This document shows positions 21,601 to 33,009 of a stretch of DNA of 64,000 nt, piece by piece. Numbering within the stretch: position 1 is the first letter of the stretch; each line of letters begins with the position of its first letter. The DNA lies in the NCBI GenBank assembly GCA_029721435.1, contig CM056587.1:18112667-18176666 (forward strand), given 5' to 3'. Position numbers and translations under genes: made by a program. The notes under the pieces were generated by a model. It made no database searches, was not told the origin of the DNA, and was given only the letters and a program-made list of their open reading frames with translations. This stretch comes from Gymnothorax reevesii (taxonomy: Eukaryota; Chordata; Actinopteri; Anguilliformes; Muraenidae).

Positions 21601-23440
21601 TTTCAATTATGTTGCAAAACAAAAAACAAACAAAAAAATATACCCTCAAGCTGAAGGTTAAACGTAACCTCCTTGTTGGAGGTAAAAATAGTGCCACGGA
21701 CACTGTTAATCACCTGGGCATATAACTGTTTTGACTGAAGTACAGTTGATCATTGCTTGCAGAACCCTGCAAGAAGTTTGCAACATTCTGGTGATGACTT
21801 ATGATCTACGCATAAAATCTCTGCTATATTATTATAGAATCATTATTCACAGCTGACATTGAGTAGACTATTTGCAAACATGGGGTTTCATAATATTGCT
21901 TTTTTAGTCAGGAACTTATCGAAAAATGATAGGTTGCCCGTTGACAAACTGCGGTGTGTCCTCATTGGTTGGAAGATGTTTACACAGTTTCTACTGCCTA
22001 GAACAACAAGTAGTCTCACAGAAGATTTTTGAAGGTATTTATGAAATTTATGGGTGTGATCTGATGTCCGAGGTCAAATGAAGGTGAAAGTGCATTGAAG
22101 ATAAAAACCCCAAACACGTGTCGAGTCATGCTGCTTAGTCCCTACTTCACAATTTTCCACTGAATCACTGCAAAAAAATATTTACAAATGAGTTAAAATG
22201 TCAATTTGAAGATGGCTGCTGCAGCGATCACACTTGAAAATGGATTGCAACAATTTATGTAAACTTGTCCTCATTGTGAGGAAGATTGGCCCAACAATTC
22301 CAGAGAAAATATTTACAGAAGCCTACAAAAACTGAGGGTAAATTGATTGGTATCCATAACTGTGTATCTATAAAGCGTGACACATTTTTAAATGAGGGCC
22401 ATTCCTTTACAACAAAGCTATGTTTACTTTTGGCCGAATGATGCCTTACAATTTGATGAGAAAAATGTGTATTGTTAGGGTCAAATATTTCAAAAATGAA
22501 AGTATAAATGTTTTCCGAGAAGATATGTGAGTTATAGATACAAATTTACCACTTCGTGTAAATCTGCGAAGATCTTTGGGAAGTACTTACAAAGTTATGG
22601 ACCTCTAAAGTTAGCAATTTTGTGCCGAGTCATGTTTTTTTTTTTTTGATTTATTGCAACATTACCAAACTTTTAACAACTTTACTGCCAAAACAAAATA
22701 GAGTAATGTTACCAGGATTTTCAGTAATTTTAAAACTGATTATTGTTAATCAACACAAGCAGAAGAATAACAAACCCTCAAGGTACTGTGGTGCAACTGC
22801 CTGGCGCTGACCAGAGCTGCAATTTATACTCAGTATACTCCACAGAGGATAAAACATAAGGGTGGACAGGGCACCTCAAATTAAAATACGGACTGTCAGT
22901 TGGATTAAATGTAAAAATTTAAGCAGTTTGCCACTGCATCACAGTCTAAGTACTGAAGGACCTCACTCTGCATGGATTTTGTAGTCAGGATCTCTGAACG
23001 ACTCAAAATCACAATGAACACTCAGATATCTGTACATCGTATTTCATATCTGATGGAATTCCTGTAAACAAAAAAAAAAAAAAACTGAGAAGAAAAGTGA
23101 CATGGTCTTTCTCAGCTTAGTAAATACCTAATAAGGGGGAGTTACAGGGACAAGAAAGAAGTCATGCTGGTATTCGCAACAAAATTATTTTTTATTTATT
23201 TGAAACTAAGAATTTATAGCTTTTTCTGCTCTGTTTAATTTTGGTCGGCGTATAAATTAAGACCAGAGTTGACATGGGGACAGGATTACTCTCCTTTCCT
23301 GATAGATGGGGCCTTTTTTCCAAAAAGGAATTTGGAGAACTATCAAAAACCAAGGAGTGTTGCCAAATGGCTTTTAAGACGGAGCAGGGAGGAGTCAAGA
23401 GCTCCACTCTGACCTGCTCTGCAGTCTCTAATTCTCCATA
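18654..23440. other. arhgap6: Intron sequence, unrecognised
   Basis: Nearly 4.8 kb of AT-rich intron with no recognised gene or repeat family. There are short homopolymers (A run near 23070, T runs near 20772 and 22637). Open frames here are short and lack features. Conserved non-coding elements could be present but cannot be seen from one genome. Confidence 0.4.
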
Positions 23441-23449
23441 CAACTGCTG

Positions 23450-23735
23450 CAAACACACATGCGCGCGCAAACACACATACACACACATGCAGTCACACAA
23501 AACGCACGCACACACACAACCGCATACACTCATGCAGTCACACAACACATAAACGCTGCAAACACACACGTGCACGCAGACACATAGACACACATCTACA
23601 TACATGCACTCACGCAACACACATGCGCACGTAGACACACACACACGCATGCATTCACACACACGCACACAACACACACATGCAGGAATGCACACACTCA
23701 TTCACACACACACACATACGCGCGCACACTAAAAA
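23450..23735. repeat. Compound CA-rich microsatellite
   Basis: About 280 bp of ACACAC interspersed with ATGC, GCGC and TGCAGTCACAC strings on the plus strand. Alternating purine-pyrimidine sequence of this sort can adopt Z-DNA. The Cys/Val- or His/Thr-rich open frames here are repeat artefacts. Confidence 0.85.
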
Positions 23736-23975
23736 TATAACTTGGACAAACCTTTACTCTGCTTTAATGTTCAGAAGCTGCTGGAATGATGTGCATAAAC
23801 AAATTTAAACCTGCCCACAGCCAGAGCAGATAAATTCGCTTGTGATGACCTATTATAGACAAGGGGCTTACGTCAGCGTCCCTGCTGCCAAAATATGTAT
23901 TGTAACAGTCAACCTCAAAAGTCGTGTAACATTCTGTTTTGAGTTGTAGAATCTTCCAGTATAAAAGAACAAGCA

Positions 23976-24030
23976 CACTCACACTCACACACACACACGC
24001 ACGCACACACACACACACACACACACTCAG
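23976..24030. repeat. (CA)n microsatellite
   Basis: An almost pure CA run of about 55 bp with ACGC interruptions. Confidence 0.9.
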
Positions 24031-24654
24031 ATGCGCACACAAAGCAGTGACTCTTACTATGAGGGTGTTTGCCAAGGAACCATCTGCGATCCAGCATCCA
24101 TCTAGGGAATTTCAGAAACAGAATCCTGTTCTTTAATCCTCTGCCCTTTCCACAACAACTCAAAACACCTTCAAAACTGCAAAACACCTCACAGAAGAGA
24201 GGGACAAAGCAAAAAAGTAGCGGAAGAGGAGGGACTCACACCAGAAACCTCAAATCTCCAGGGCCCGACAGGTATTTGGGAAAGTTTCCTTATTAGGAAG
24301 AGGGTCGAGGACCACAGGAGGGGAGTCTCACTCAGTCAGGAAGCCAGATTTGATGGTGTCTGAGATGAATGAAAGTAAATTCCTCACACAAACTGGGACG
24401 TTCTGCGAGCACGAGACCCATAAGAGTGATGCCACGGAAACAGAGATGTCTCTACTGAATCATATCATCAAGCTCAGAGTCACACTGCATGTCTCTATTT
24501 CTTCTTTCAAAACGTCATGCAGTGTGTATGATAGCAGACACATTCAACACACATCAGAGGAAGCAAACCAGTGTCGTAAATTATGTGCAGTGGAGTTCAA
24601 TTTTATATATCCAGAGGATGACACAGGTGCATTAAAAATAGCTTTCTTGCATTA

Positions 24655-24905
24655 GTGTGTGTGCACATGCGTTTGTCAGTATACATGCGTTTGTGTGTGT
24701 GTGTGTGTGTGTGTGCGTGCGTGTGCATGTGTGTGTGCGTGCGTGTGCATGTGTGTTTGCGGGTGTGTGTGTGCGGGTGTACACCCATGCGAGTCTCTGA
24801 CTGTGTGTGTGTGTGCATGCATGCGCACGTGCGCGCGCGTGTATGTGTGTGTGTGTGCGGGTGTGTGTGTATTTGTGTGTGGGTGTACACCCATGCGAGT
24901 CGTGG
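24655..24905. repeat. Compound GT microsatellite with an embedded duplication
   Basis: GT/GC alternating sequence containing two copies, about 110 bp apart (near 24776 and 24885), of a block with the self-complementary GGGTGTACACCC followed by ATGCGAGTC. The repeat therefore grew partly by duplication of a larger unit. Open frames across it are artefacts. Confidence 0.85.
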
Positions 24906-25614
24906 AGAGCGTGTGCGCTCTGTCCTGTGCTTCCTGAGTCACTGAAAGCAGACTGCAGGGTTTTGGTTGGTATCAGCTGCCATGGTGATGGACTGTCTTC
25001 CCTCCTCAGTGAATTTAAAAACAGCCCTCGACGTCCTTATTGCGCCAATTCAAGCACCACTCACACGCTGCTCTTCAACTCGAGAGAGACAACCACGAAT
25101 GGCAAACAAAAAACACAAAAGCACAAGAATAGTGCTTCCCTTTCAGTTAGTTTAATGCAATTCATATCGCATAAACCTATTCTCATCTCATTAAACAGAA
25201 GATACAGCATGCAGTAAAAACACTGTAAAGATAATTACATTTTATCAACTAGAGACAAGATATGTATTTAAAATATTGCTGTTGGGTTCAAAATGCCTTC
25301 ATGCCCAGAACATGTCATGTGCTATAAATTAATAAAAAATATACAGTCCACAAAAAGAGTCATCCCTTTTTTCCTTAATGACTCAAAATGAAGATATTCA
25401 GGAAAACATATACCCCAAAAAAGAATCTATTTCTGAACCTAGACTGTAGCCTCATTATGACATCACTCTTTTGGCCCTCGTTTGAGCTGTAGTTTGACGT
25501 ACTGATGTGTTTCTGTCACATATGTGTGCGGCTCTTGTGTCTCATGACATGCATGGACCCAGTATGTATGCTACCGCTCAAAAGTCTGATATAACTGAGT
25601 GATACTCGCTCATA

Positions 25615-25790
25615 TTTCATGGAGGGAACCTACTACTATGGCAAGACAGTGACCCAAAAGCAGAACTCTGTGGAGTCTTTCCAGTGAACCCCAAACAACC
25701 ACCTGATATAAACCCCATAGAGTTATAGTGGGATCATCTGGATTGTGAAGTTTGTCCATCCTCAAAGACACACTAATAGGAAACATTACA
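25615..25790 (+). pseudogene. Tc1-like transposase C-terminal remnant
   Basis: A decayed plus-strand reading, with a frame change, gives QDSDPKAEL near 25645 and PPDINPIEL then a stop and WDHLD near 25697-25745. These correspond to the third catalytic block of Tc1-family transposases (D-N-D-P-K-H and S-P-D-L-N-P-I-E). Stops and shifts show it is dead. A CTACCGCTCAAAAGTCTGA string at 25570 resembles the inner end of a Tc1-like inverted repeat. Confidence 0.6.
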
Positions 25791-25921
25791 GTCCACACAG
25801 AAATCCATCAAGACCACAAATTTAGCGTAACAGCAAAAACTCCAAATTGATATTACGCTAATACAAAAGTTTGATGAAAAATATATTTATAAATATATTT
25901 AAATATGAATATCCTAAATAT

Positions 25922-25924
<3 letters not shown>

Positions 25925-25972
<48 letters not shown>
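25925..25972. repeat. (AT)n microsatellite
   Basis: A perfect AT run of about 48 bp, self-complementary and likely variable in length. Confidence 0.95.
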
Positions 25973-25977
<5 letters not shown>

Positions 25978-27645
25978 CATTTATTAAATAACTGACAAGT
26001 CAGACATAATATGTCAAAATATTTTGTTTATTTTGCACTCCATCAATGAAAATAATTCCCGAAGGAGTCAAGCTGGATTGAGCATTCCAAGCTAAAATCA
26101 ATGCAAAATGCACAGGTGAACTTACTGATTCACTACAGTGCCTGCTGGCCGGCCCACAGCGGTCTGTACATTCCCATGAGAGATGCATCCTCAAAAATAT
26201 GAATTTGACGACAGGTACTACATTTTTTAAATTAGATAAATTTTCTCCAAATTTCGAGTCTGCTGATGTAATGTTAGCGCACTGGGAATTTGTACTGTTG
26301 AAAATGACCTCTCTTCCTTCTTTTCTTCAACTGATGAGCTTGCGTATTTCAGATCAAAAGTCACATTCATGAAAAATGTATGGTTTTCCATGTCTACTTT
26401 GTATCTTGTAAAAATAGCCTATCAACGGTAGCCTTCAATGTAACTAAAGACAATTTTATGTAGCAAACATATACAAGTGAATTGAGACATATATCAAAAT
26501 GTCAGAGTGATGGTAGACCGGAGATGTTGTTAAGCAACATCTCTCATTGCACAAAATGTCAGCACACTAAGAAAGCTTCTTATCCGATCAGAATGCTTGA
26601 CCAGGACTTAACGTTACAAGTGATTCGCCCTTGCGACAATCACTGAATCATAGCCGTGATGAGTGTAACAGCACTCCCTCTCACAAGATATTGCTTCATT
26701 TTAAAACCTTTTTGCCCCCAATACTAGAAATACTAAATAAAATATACAGTAGACAAATAAAATGGTGTTTGTTTCATGCAATTTACTGATATAAACACAC
26801 TTGCATCAAAATAAAATTGCAGTAATTTAGTAATATTACTTGGTCTAAGGATATAGTCTAAACTTCAGATTAAAGACAATGCTCATTGAGCTTAAAATGT
26901 ACCAGTGACTTAATAAATGCTCATACATAGGCAACCCATACTTTGAAGCCAACTACGTATTTTGCAATTTGCTTGTGTAATATTCTTCCCTGTCAGATAT
27001 TTGCAAACTTTTACTTTCAAAATATAAGCGTATCATATTTTCCTTGTACTGCTAAAATAAATCAGATTTCTGACAATTACTTGTGCCTCATTTTGGAGAA
27101 TTTCCACAAGCTGCAATTTACAAACTGCTTCCTAACCATACATTACTTCTTGGAAAGCTAGGCCAACTGGTTAAACAACTTCCTTCAGCCAAAGAGCATA
27201 TATTTCTGTAAATACTGCCGCTTCAAATGAAACCAACCAGTCTATTTAATCTAGGCGGTGCCCACAAATTTTTCCATACCAATTTTCAGACACTAACGGG
27301 ACATATTCTTTACTCAGATGTCTTTCTGTCATTTAAAAATGCACAGTACATTGGGGGTGAAAGTGGGCTCCTGACAGCCAATCACGTTTTAACATTTTGT
27401 AATGCAAACTGAATTATGGAAGGAGCAGTTAAAATTGAGTCAGAGGGACTGAAAGTTTACTGAGCACTCCATTAGTTTAGGAACAACAGGTCATTGTTGA
27501 CTTGTCAAAAATCAAGTACTGCAAACGAGAAATAATCTGACATCATAAAGAAGCTGAATCCAAAATCAGATACAATAAGTTCAGTACTTAACTTTATATC
27601 TCCCATATTGTCGACCGTGTATTTGATCTTAACACATAATTTGAT
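25973..27645. other. arhgap6: Intron sequence, unrecognised
   Basis: AT-rich sequence between the AT microsatellite and the TTAA-flanked element. No gene or repeat family is recognised. Confidence 0.4.
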
Positions 27646-27649
27646 TTAA

Positions 27650-28249
27650 GGGGTCTTCAGGGTAAATTTTAGAAATAACCATAATGTAAAAAGTTAGAAA
27701 TTAACATACTCAACATGATTTTAACCACATAAAATGTAGTATTTTGATAAAAAATTTACATGGTTGCCATGGAAACTGCACTTAAATGATAAAACTGAAA
27801 ATATTTTGTGGCACTGATATTTCAATGGTCAGATTTTACTCAAATTAATCTCATATGAAAGGCTTAAGATGGTTCTTTGAAACGACATAGGATTTTTTTG
27901 TTTGGAGCATTTATGAATATTTAATGAGCTCTGTTATGTAACCATAACCAAAACCACTATCATCAACTTGCTTCATTTTCAAAATTAACCCCCTAGGGAT
28001 GCACCCATCTAGATACAACTTCAGTCCAAATTTCAAGTCAATCAGATGAATATTAATGATTTTATGAATGCCACAAGTTTGAAAATCAGTCAAAATTGTG
28101 ATTTCCAGTAATTTGCATTTAAAGTCACAAGTAACAATTGAAGCAGAGGAAAAACATAGATTCTTGATGTTTACTGGCATCTCACTGCATTCCTTTATGT
28201 GTAAATTAAAAAAAAAAAAAAAAAAAAAACATTTTACCCTGAAGACCCC
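27650..28249. mobile_element. 600-bp TTAA-flanked non-autonomous DNA transposon
   Basis: Perfect 17-bp terminal inverted repeats (GGGGTCTTCAGGGTAAA) are flanked on both sides by TTAA (27646-27649 and 28250-28253). The interior is AT-rich, carries no transposase frame and has a 22-bp A run near its right end. TTAA duplications are made by piggyBac- and Kolobok-type transposases; I cannot decide between them from the ends alone. The perfect ends suggest a moderately young insertion mobilised in trans. Confidence 0.85.
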
Positions 28250-28253
28250 TTAA

Positions 28254-29031
28254 TCACTCAAATCGCTACAGTTAATAAACTGTAAATAAAGCCATCTTTG
28301 GAGAATAATAGTCAGGGACATATGTGCCTCTTTCAGATGTTATGGTATGTGTCAGTTCAGCTTGTCCACAACAGATGACTTCAAAAGTTTGTCCTCAGCT
28401 TGGAGAATTAAAAATAGACTAAAAGAAAACATCTGCTCACCAGATATTCAGGATAACACGCTTACTTTCAGGAAGTATCTGGAAGTCCTTTTTAGCAACC
28501 TTTTGGACCATACATAGCCTTATAGTCCAATAAAGCAATGATTGGTTAATTGCCGAGTCAATCATACTTTTTTGTGTAGGTGTGTGTGTGTGTGTCATGA
28601 CATTGTGACTCACCAAACTCAGCACTCCACTATTCCTCTACATTACTCAGACATTGTTAAAAATTTCACTAAAGCTGAGAATAAACACACCCAGAGGTTT
28701 AGCGCCGCATAGCTCATTAACTGTGGGATAAGCAGCACACAGAAACTATAAAAATAATAATGAGAAAAATATTGTGAGGAAGTGTGGACTGATCGCTGCA
28801 GAAACAGAAATCTCTCAGTACCAGTCAATTCAACATCATTTTGTTTCCTGATTTTCACAGTTGAGATGGAACTGAAGCGCTTCACCAAGGACAGGGCCTC
28901 AACCTCCAAGAAGAAAGTCAAAAGGACACGATAGAAACCTTGGGCATAACCCAACTCCAAAAAAGGGGAACCCATCTGCTTGCAACCATTGTAGAGCAAG
29001 TTTAGAACTAAGTTTTGAAATATAAACAAAA
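28254..29031. other. arhgap6: Intron sequence, unrecognised
   Basis: AT-rich stretch with a short GT run at 28577-28595. Nothing recognised. Confidence 0.35.
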
Positions 29032-29109
29032 CCACATGGAAAGAACCTATAGGTTTTAATATAGGGCCACATATAGGTTTTGCATATATGTGACACACAT
29101 AAATTTGTG

Positions 29110-29176
29110 TGCCGTTTTCATATATTATAGGTACGCATATGTACCTATATGCACATATAATATATCAGAACGGCCG
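29110..29176. repeat. ~65-bp near-perfect palindrome
   Basis: GCCGTTTTCATATATTATAG on the left pairs with the inverted ATAATATATCAGAACGGC on the right, around a GTACGCATATGTAC centre. It lies inside the TIR element and could extrude as a cruciform. Confidence 0.7.
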
Positions 29177-29379
29177 ATAAAAAAGTCTACGTTTTTTTGG
29201 CATTTAAAAACCCCACCTGAATCTGAGATATCCAATTTGGGAACTACATAGAAATTGTAAAACATATTCAATTACGCCGCCCCCTATTGACAGTTCAATA
29301 GAATATAAACAGCCTACAACCATTAGCAAATGCTATTCAAATATTTCCAAACCTCGCCCAGCAAGCTCAGTATAAGGGT

Positions 29380-29560
29380 CAGAATCTTATTAATGAGTGA
29401 CCGTATAGCCAACAGGACGCGCCTAGGGGAACTCTAACCTACATAACCCTTCCCAGCAGGCCCTTCGAAATTTGCATCCCTGCGCATTGACCAATTGTGC
29501 GCTACTTCTGAAAACAGCTGCCGACCACTGCTGATTGATAGAAGGCGGGGATTAAAACCT
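29380..29560 (-). repeat. tRNA-derived SINE fragment
   Basis: A diverged copy of the SINE at 32508-32890. Shared landmarks in the same order include GCCAACAGGA, CCCAGCAG..CCCTTC, TTTGCATCCCTG, CAATTG.GCGCTACT and GCTGCCGACCACTGC. It stops inside the B-box region (GGCGGGGATT), where it joins the right inverted repeat of the host element. Confidence 0.7.
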
Positions 29561-30559
29561 ATATGTTTATATAAGTTCTTTCCGTGTGGGAATTTCAGAA
29601 TCCTTGTTATTTCATCCCTGTAGGAAAAAAGTCCGGGACCTTTAGTTGCTATACAAGCATCTCAGATAAAAGATTCATTAAAACTATGAACAGAAATGTA
29701 GACTGTCTTCAAATTCATTAACCATAGTGAAATGCTCAAATAGATGTGGGGATGAAAATATGATTTTTGAAAGGCATGTTTACTTGATTGTATGTTCTTC
29801 TGTGTACTTTTATTGTGTTATTTTTGTTTTATTTTGCTACATTTAGACTAAGGACCTCTGAGCCATATTCATCTAGAAACTGCATTACAGACAAGATAGA
29901 AAACATTGCATATGGTGGATGTAGTGTAGTGTAGTGTATAACCTTTCAGTGGATGTGTATGAGCTGAAATGATGTGAATCCAGTTTCACCTAATGTTGTG
30001 AATCTGGCAGTGACTTAAACTTGAAAAAATGCTTAATTGATGAAATAAACATAATCAAACCATTTTGTTTTTATACATTTCCTTCTCTTCCACAATACAC
30101 AACTCAATCTTCATAGAATGGAAATAAGTATGGTCAAGAAAGAATTGATGACCTTGTTATTGTTAATGTTACAGGAAAAAAATGTGACAAATAGTATTAG
30201 ATATTTGTGTTGATATCATTGCTTTTTGTCTTCTCTCACCTACCATTGTTAATAATGACTGGTTTACACATTACATGCCTTTGTCACATGTCAACATGTA
30301 TTTAGGATCAAATATGATGCCAATTCCATGTGTTCACATGCGATTAATAAGTTATTGTGTGAAATTATTGTTATTTCTGTAAGGGACTTTGGACTAATAT
30401 GCAGATAGTACCTTGAGAATAAAAATATGAGCTAGGCTTCAGGTATGACAGATGCAAAAGTGAGATATGAGCGATACAATAGGTATGACAAACAGAACCT
30501 GCCACTGGGTATATTAGCTATATAGGAGACATATACCTTCTATGTACATATAGGGCCCA

Positions 30560-30717
30560 TATGTGTAAATAAAGAAGTGATATAGGAGACCTATATGCCC
30601 TCTATATGCTCATATATGTACCTAAATTTGGCCTATATGCGGCATATATGTGCATATATGCTGCATATAGGTTGCATATATGTGCATATATGTTCATATA
30701 GATTCTTTCCATGTGGG
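30560..30717. repeat. TATATGTGCATATA-type subterminal repeats and third end motif
   Basis: Repeated CATATATGTGCATATATG-like units run into GATTCTTTCCATGTGGG, the inverted form of the end motif at 29032. The larger unit may therefore be 29032-30717, with 29590-30560 as interior or unrelated sequence. Confidence 0.55.
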
Positions 30718-30749
30718 TAATAACAAGCCAATATCATCTAAATGGTTGC

Positions 30750-30940
30750 AGAAAGGGTAGCGCTACCACCTCACATCAGGAAGCTTGGGGGTGTAAATCT
30801 GGCCTTTCTGTGTGGAGTTTGCCTGTTCACCCCATCTTTGCATGGCTTTCCTCCTACAGTCCAAACACATGCATACTTGGTTAATTGGAGACTCTAAATT
30901 GCCCCTTAGCATGAATGAATTGTACGTTGACCTGGGATTG
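30750..30940 (+). repeat. tRNA-derived SINE (5' part)
   Basis: Contains the fish SINE landmarks CCACCTCACA, GGCCTTTCTGTGTGGAGTTT, CAGTCCAAACACATGCAT and TTAATTGGAGACTCTAAATT in order. It is the same superfamily as the copy at 62721. The RNA polymerase III boxes are degraded. Confidence 0.7.
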
Positions 30941-32238
30941 CTGAAACTGTAGTTAAACAATCAACAAAGAATCAAAACAATCAATCTATGGATATGATGG
31001 CCATGCCCACACTCGCTCTGTCTGGCCCGGACACCAGGATCTCTTGTTTGCATCACATGACAGGCAGCATTGTTGGGTGAGCATGTCAAAGGGGGTATTA
31101 CTGAGTTTGCTGAAGATTTAGGGAGTTCTGAGTTTGACTCCTTGCAGTTATCCAGTTAACTCTGTAATCTGCAAGAAGAAAACACAGCTCCGGGGCGTTG
31201 TCATGAGGCGGGATTACTGAGTTATCTGAAAAACTCGGCTGATTAAACTCTGGTGGTGTCCACAAACAGAGGTGCCTATTCTTCAAATACAGACTTATTT
31301 ATCCTCGCGCCTCCAATGTTTCTGTTACCTTCGTACACTCATATAAAGAGCCAGTGTGCAGCGGCAGTCCAAGTATTAGGATGGTGAAATTAAAGTGCAG
31401 AATTCCTGCATAGTTTGCTCAATATGCAGGTAAATACTCACTAATTGCGGTTCACAGTCTTCAAGCTAAAGGTCATTTTTTAAAATTCCAATGTAACACA
31501 GGGCCAAAAACTGAAAAAGTCTTTCGTGGCATGCTCATCCGAATAATGTCACCTTACCTCTATGCAAGAGCGAGAATTTAATATATAAGACTGAAATTTA
31601 CCTCGTGAAATTGTTGTCACAGTTCTTCTGTTACAGCTCTCAGTACCGATGCAGTGTACTTCACTTAAGTGTGTTTACAAATAGTGATCTACCCCACAAA
31701 CAAGCCAATTTTTCACATCTTACACCCATATTGCAAAAAACTTGTTCTTACATGGACATACAGTACGGTGTAAAAGACTTAGGCTCCCTATGTTTTTTTT
31801 TTTATTATTTAAATCTGGCAATGTTTTCCACATTAGCGTTGCTGAAGATAAGTATATTTGAAATTCCAAATGCTAATTTAAAAAAAATCTAATAAATGAT
31901 TGTTGGCATTTCATTAAAAACAGTTGAAACAGATAATACAGTGTTGATGTTTACATCATCATGGCTGTCTGCAATTACTTGGAGGGACAGACGCAGGTGA
32001 GTCACTCTACAGAGGAACAGTGGCAAGTTTTCCGCTCTGCTTGGAACAAACAAAGAGCCAATCATCTTATCAAACTATAGTTCATGACAGTGTCCTTAAT
32101 TTGTGGGCATGGTGTAGTCACTCTAAATATTGGCTAAATTTAGTCTTTTTTAACCGTTTACAGCTCAATATAGTTTTTTTTTATTTTTTTATTTGGCATC
32201 TCCAATCCCACCCAAATTGGAATGTCCAGATGGGGAAC

Positions 32239-32503
32239 ACTGCCCTACAAACCCAAAGTGCAGTAACTACACACTGGATAAAATGTGAGTGGTGCAGTTT
32301 TGGGCCTGAAAGTATATGGAGGACAGGATTTATTTGGATTATTTATTTGGATAGAAATTATACTGTGGCAAATCAATTAACCATTATCTATCACAGATGT
32401 GCTAACTACTCCTTTGTTGGGACAGCAAACAAACTCTGAAGCCATTTTTCACATCTTAAATTGTTTTGTAGTTACTGTACTTCGCCTTTGTAGGGCAGAA
32501 CTA
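32239..32503. mobile_element. Inverted-repeat unit (candidate MITE), ~265 bp
   Basis: Arms of about 36 bp: AACACTGCCCTACAAACCC then AAAGTGCAGTAACTAC on the left, and GTAGTTACTGTACTTCGCC then TTTGTAGGGCAGAACT on the right, differing at a few positions. This is either a MITE or a hairpin formed by inversion. It is nested in the element at 31761-32991. Confidence 0.55.
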
Positions 32504-32507
32504 TGTA

Positions 32508-32890
32508 CAAGGCCCCTATTGCCAACTCAGGAGAGTCAGACAGCTCGCAGCTCTCCTCCGAAGCACGCACCTGTCGCCACCGCTTCTTATACACTCATTG
32601 GTCGAAAACTCGCAAGCCCAGAAGGAAGGCGGAGGATACCCGAATATGAGTTTATAATCTTCCTAACGAGCGCACGTCTGGCCAACAGGAGGCGCCCGAG
32701 AACTTGTTATTTACAATCCCCTATCCCAGCAGACCCTTCCCAATTTGCATCCCTGTAGCGCATTGGCCAATTGCGCGCTACTCTGGAAAGAGCTGCCGAC
32801 CACTGCCGGCTGGTACGAGGCGGGGATCGAACCCGCGCTGTGAGTCACTTCTGCTTCGCAACGCAATACTTTACCGAGTGAGCTTTCCTG
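32508..32890 (-). repeat. tRNA-derived SINE with intact pol III boxes
   Basis: On the minus strand the head carries an A-box-like AGCTCACTCGG (32873-32883) and a B-box GCGGGTTCGATCCCCGCC (around 32819-32836). An unrelated GC-rich body containing GCCGGCAGTGGTCGGCAGCT follows. The tRNA-like head cannot fold as a full tRNA and is followed by SINE body, so this is not a tRNA gene. A diverged second copy is at 29380. Confidence 0.8.
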
Positions 32891-33009
32891 CAGGTAATAT
32901 AGTACATTTCTTTGTTCATTTCATCATTTTTGCAAGCATGTTTGCCCTGGGAAATTGCTTTAAATGTGCCAAAGACTTTTGCACAGTACTGTACCAATTA
33001 TTCCTGCCA

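Larger units (their letters stand above)
29032..29589. mobile_element. TIR element with AT-palindromic ends, carrying a SINE piece
   Basis: The left end reads CCACATGGAAAGAACCTATA then GGTTTTAAT. The right end, inverted, reads CCACACGGAAAGAACTTATA and reaches GGTTTTAAT after 8-9 extra bases, so the terminal inverted repeat is about 30 bp. Subterminal DNA is full of TATATGTGCATATA-type palindromes. Part of a tRNA-derived SINE (about 29380-29560) abuts the right inverted repeat. No target duplication was defined and there is no coding capacity. A third copy of the end motif lies at 30694-30717. Confidence 0.6.
31761..32991. mobile_element. 1.23-kb Tc1/mariner-type element with nested repeats
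   Basis: The ends are inverted repeats CAGTACGGTGTAAAAGACTT and CAGTACTGTGCAAAAGTCTT (the latter read inward on the minus strand), continuing to GGC. They differ at about four of 24 positions and are flanked by TA on both sides (31759-31760, 32992-32993), the Tc1/mariner signature. No transposase is recognised. The interior holds an inverted-repeat unit (32239-32503) and a SINE (32508-32890) inserted later. Confidence 0.75.

Noticed and set aside
24603..25217. Cys/Val-rich and His/Thr-rich open frames
   Set aside because: They are translations of GT/CA microsatellite DNA.
32819..32890. tRNA gene suggested by A- and B-box matches
   Set aside because: The sequence lacks complete cloverleaf arms and continues into a SINE body that recurs at 29380.
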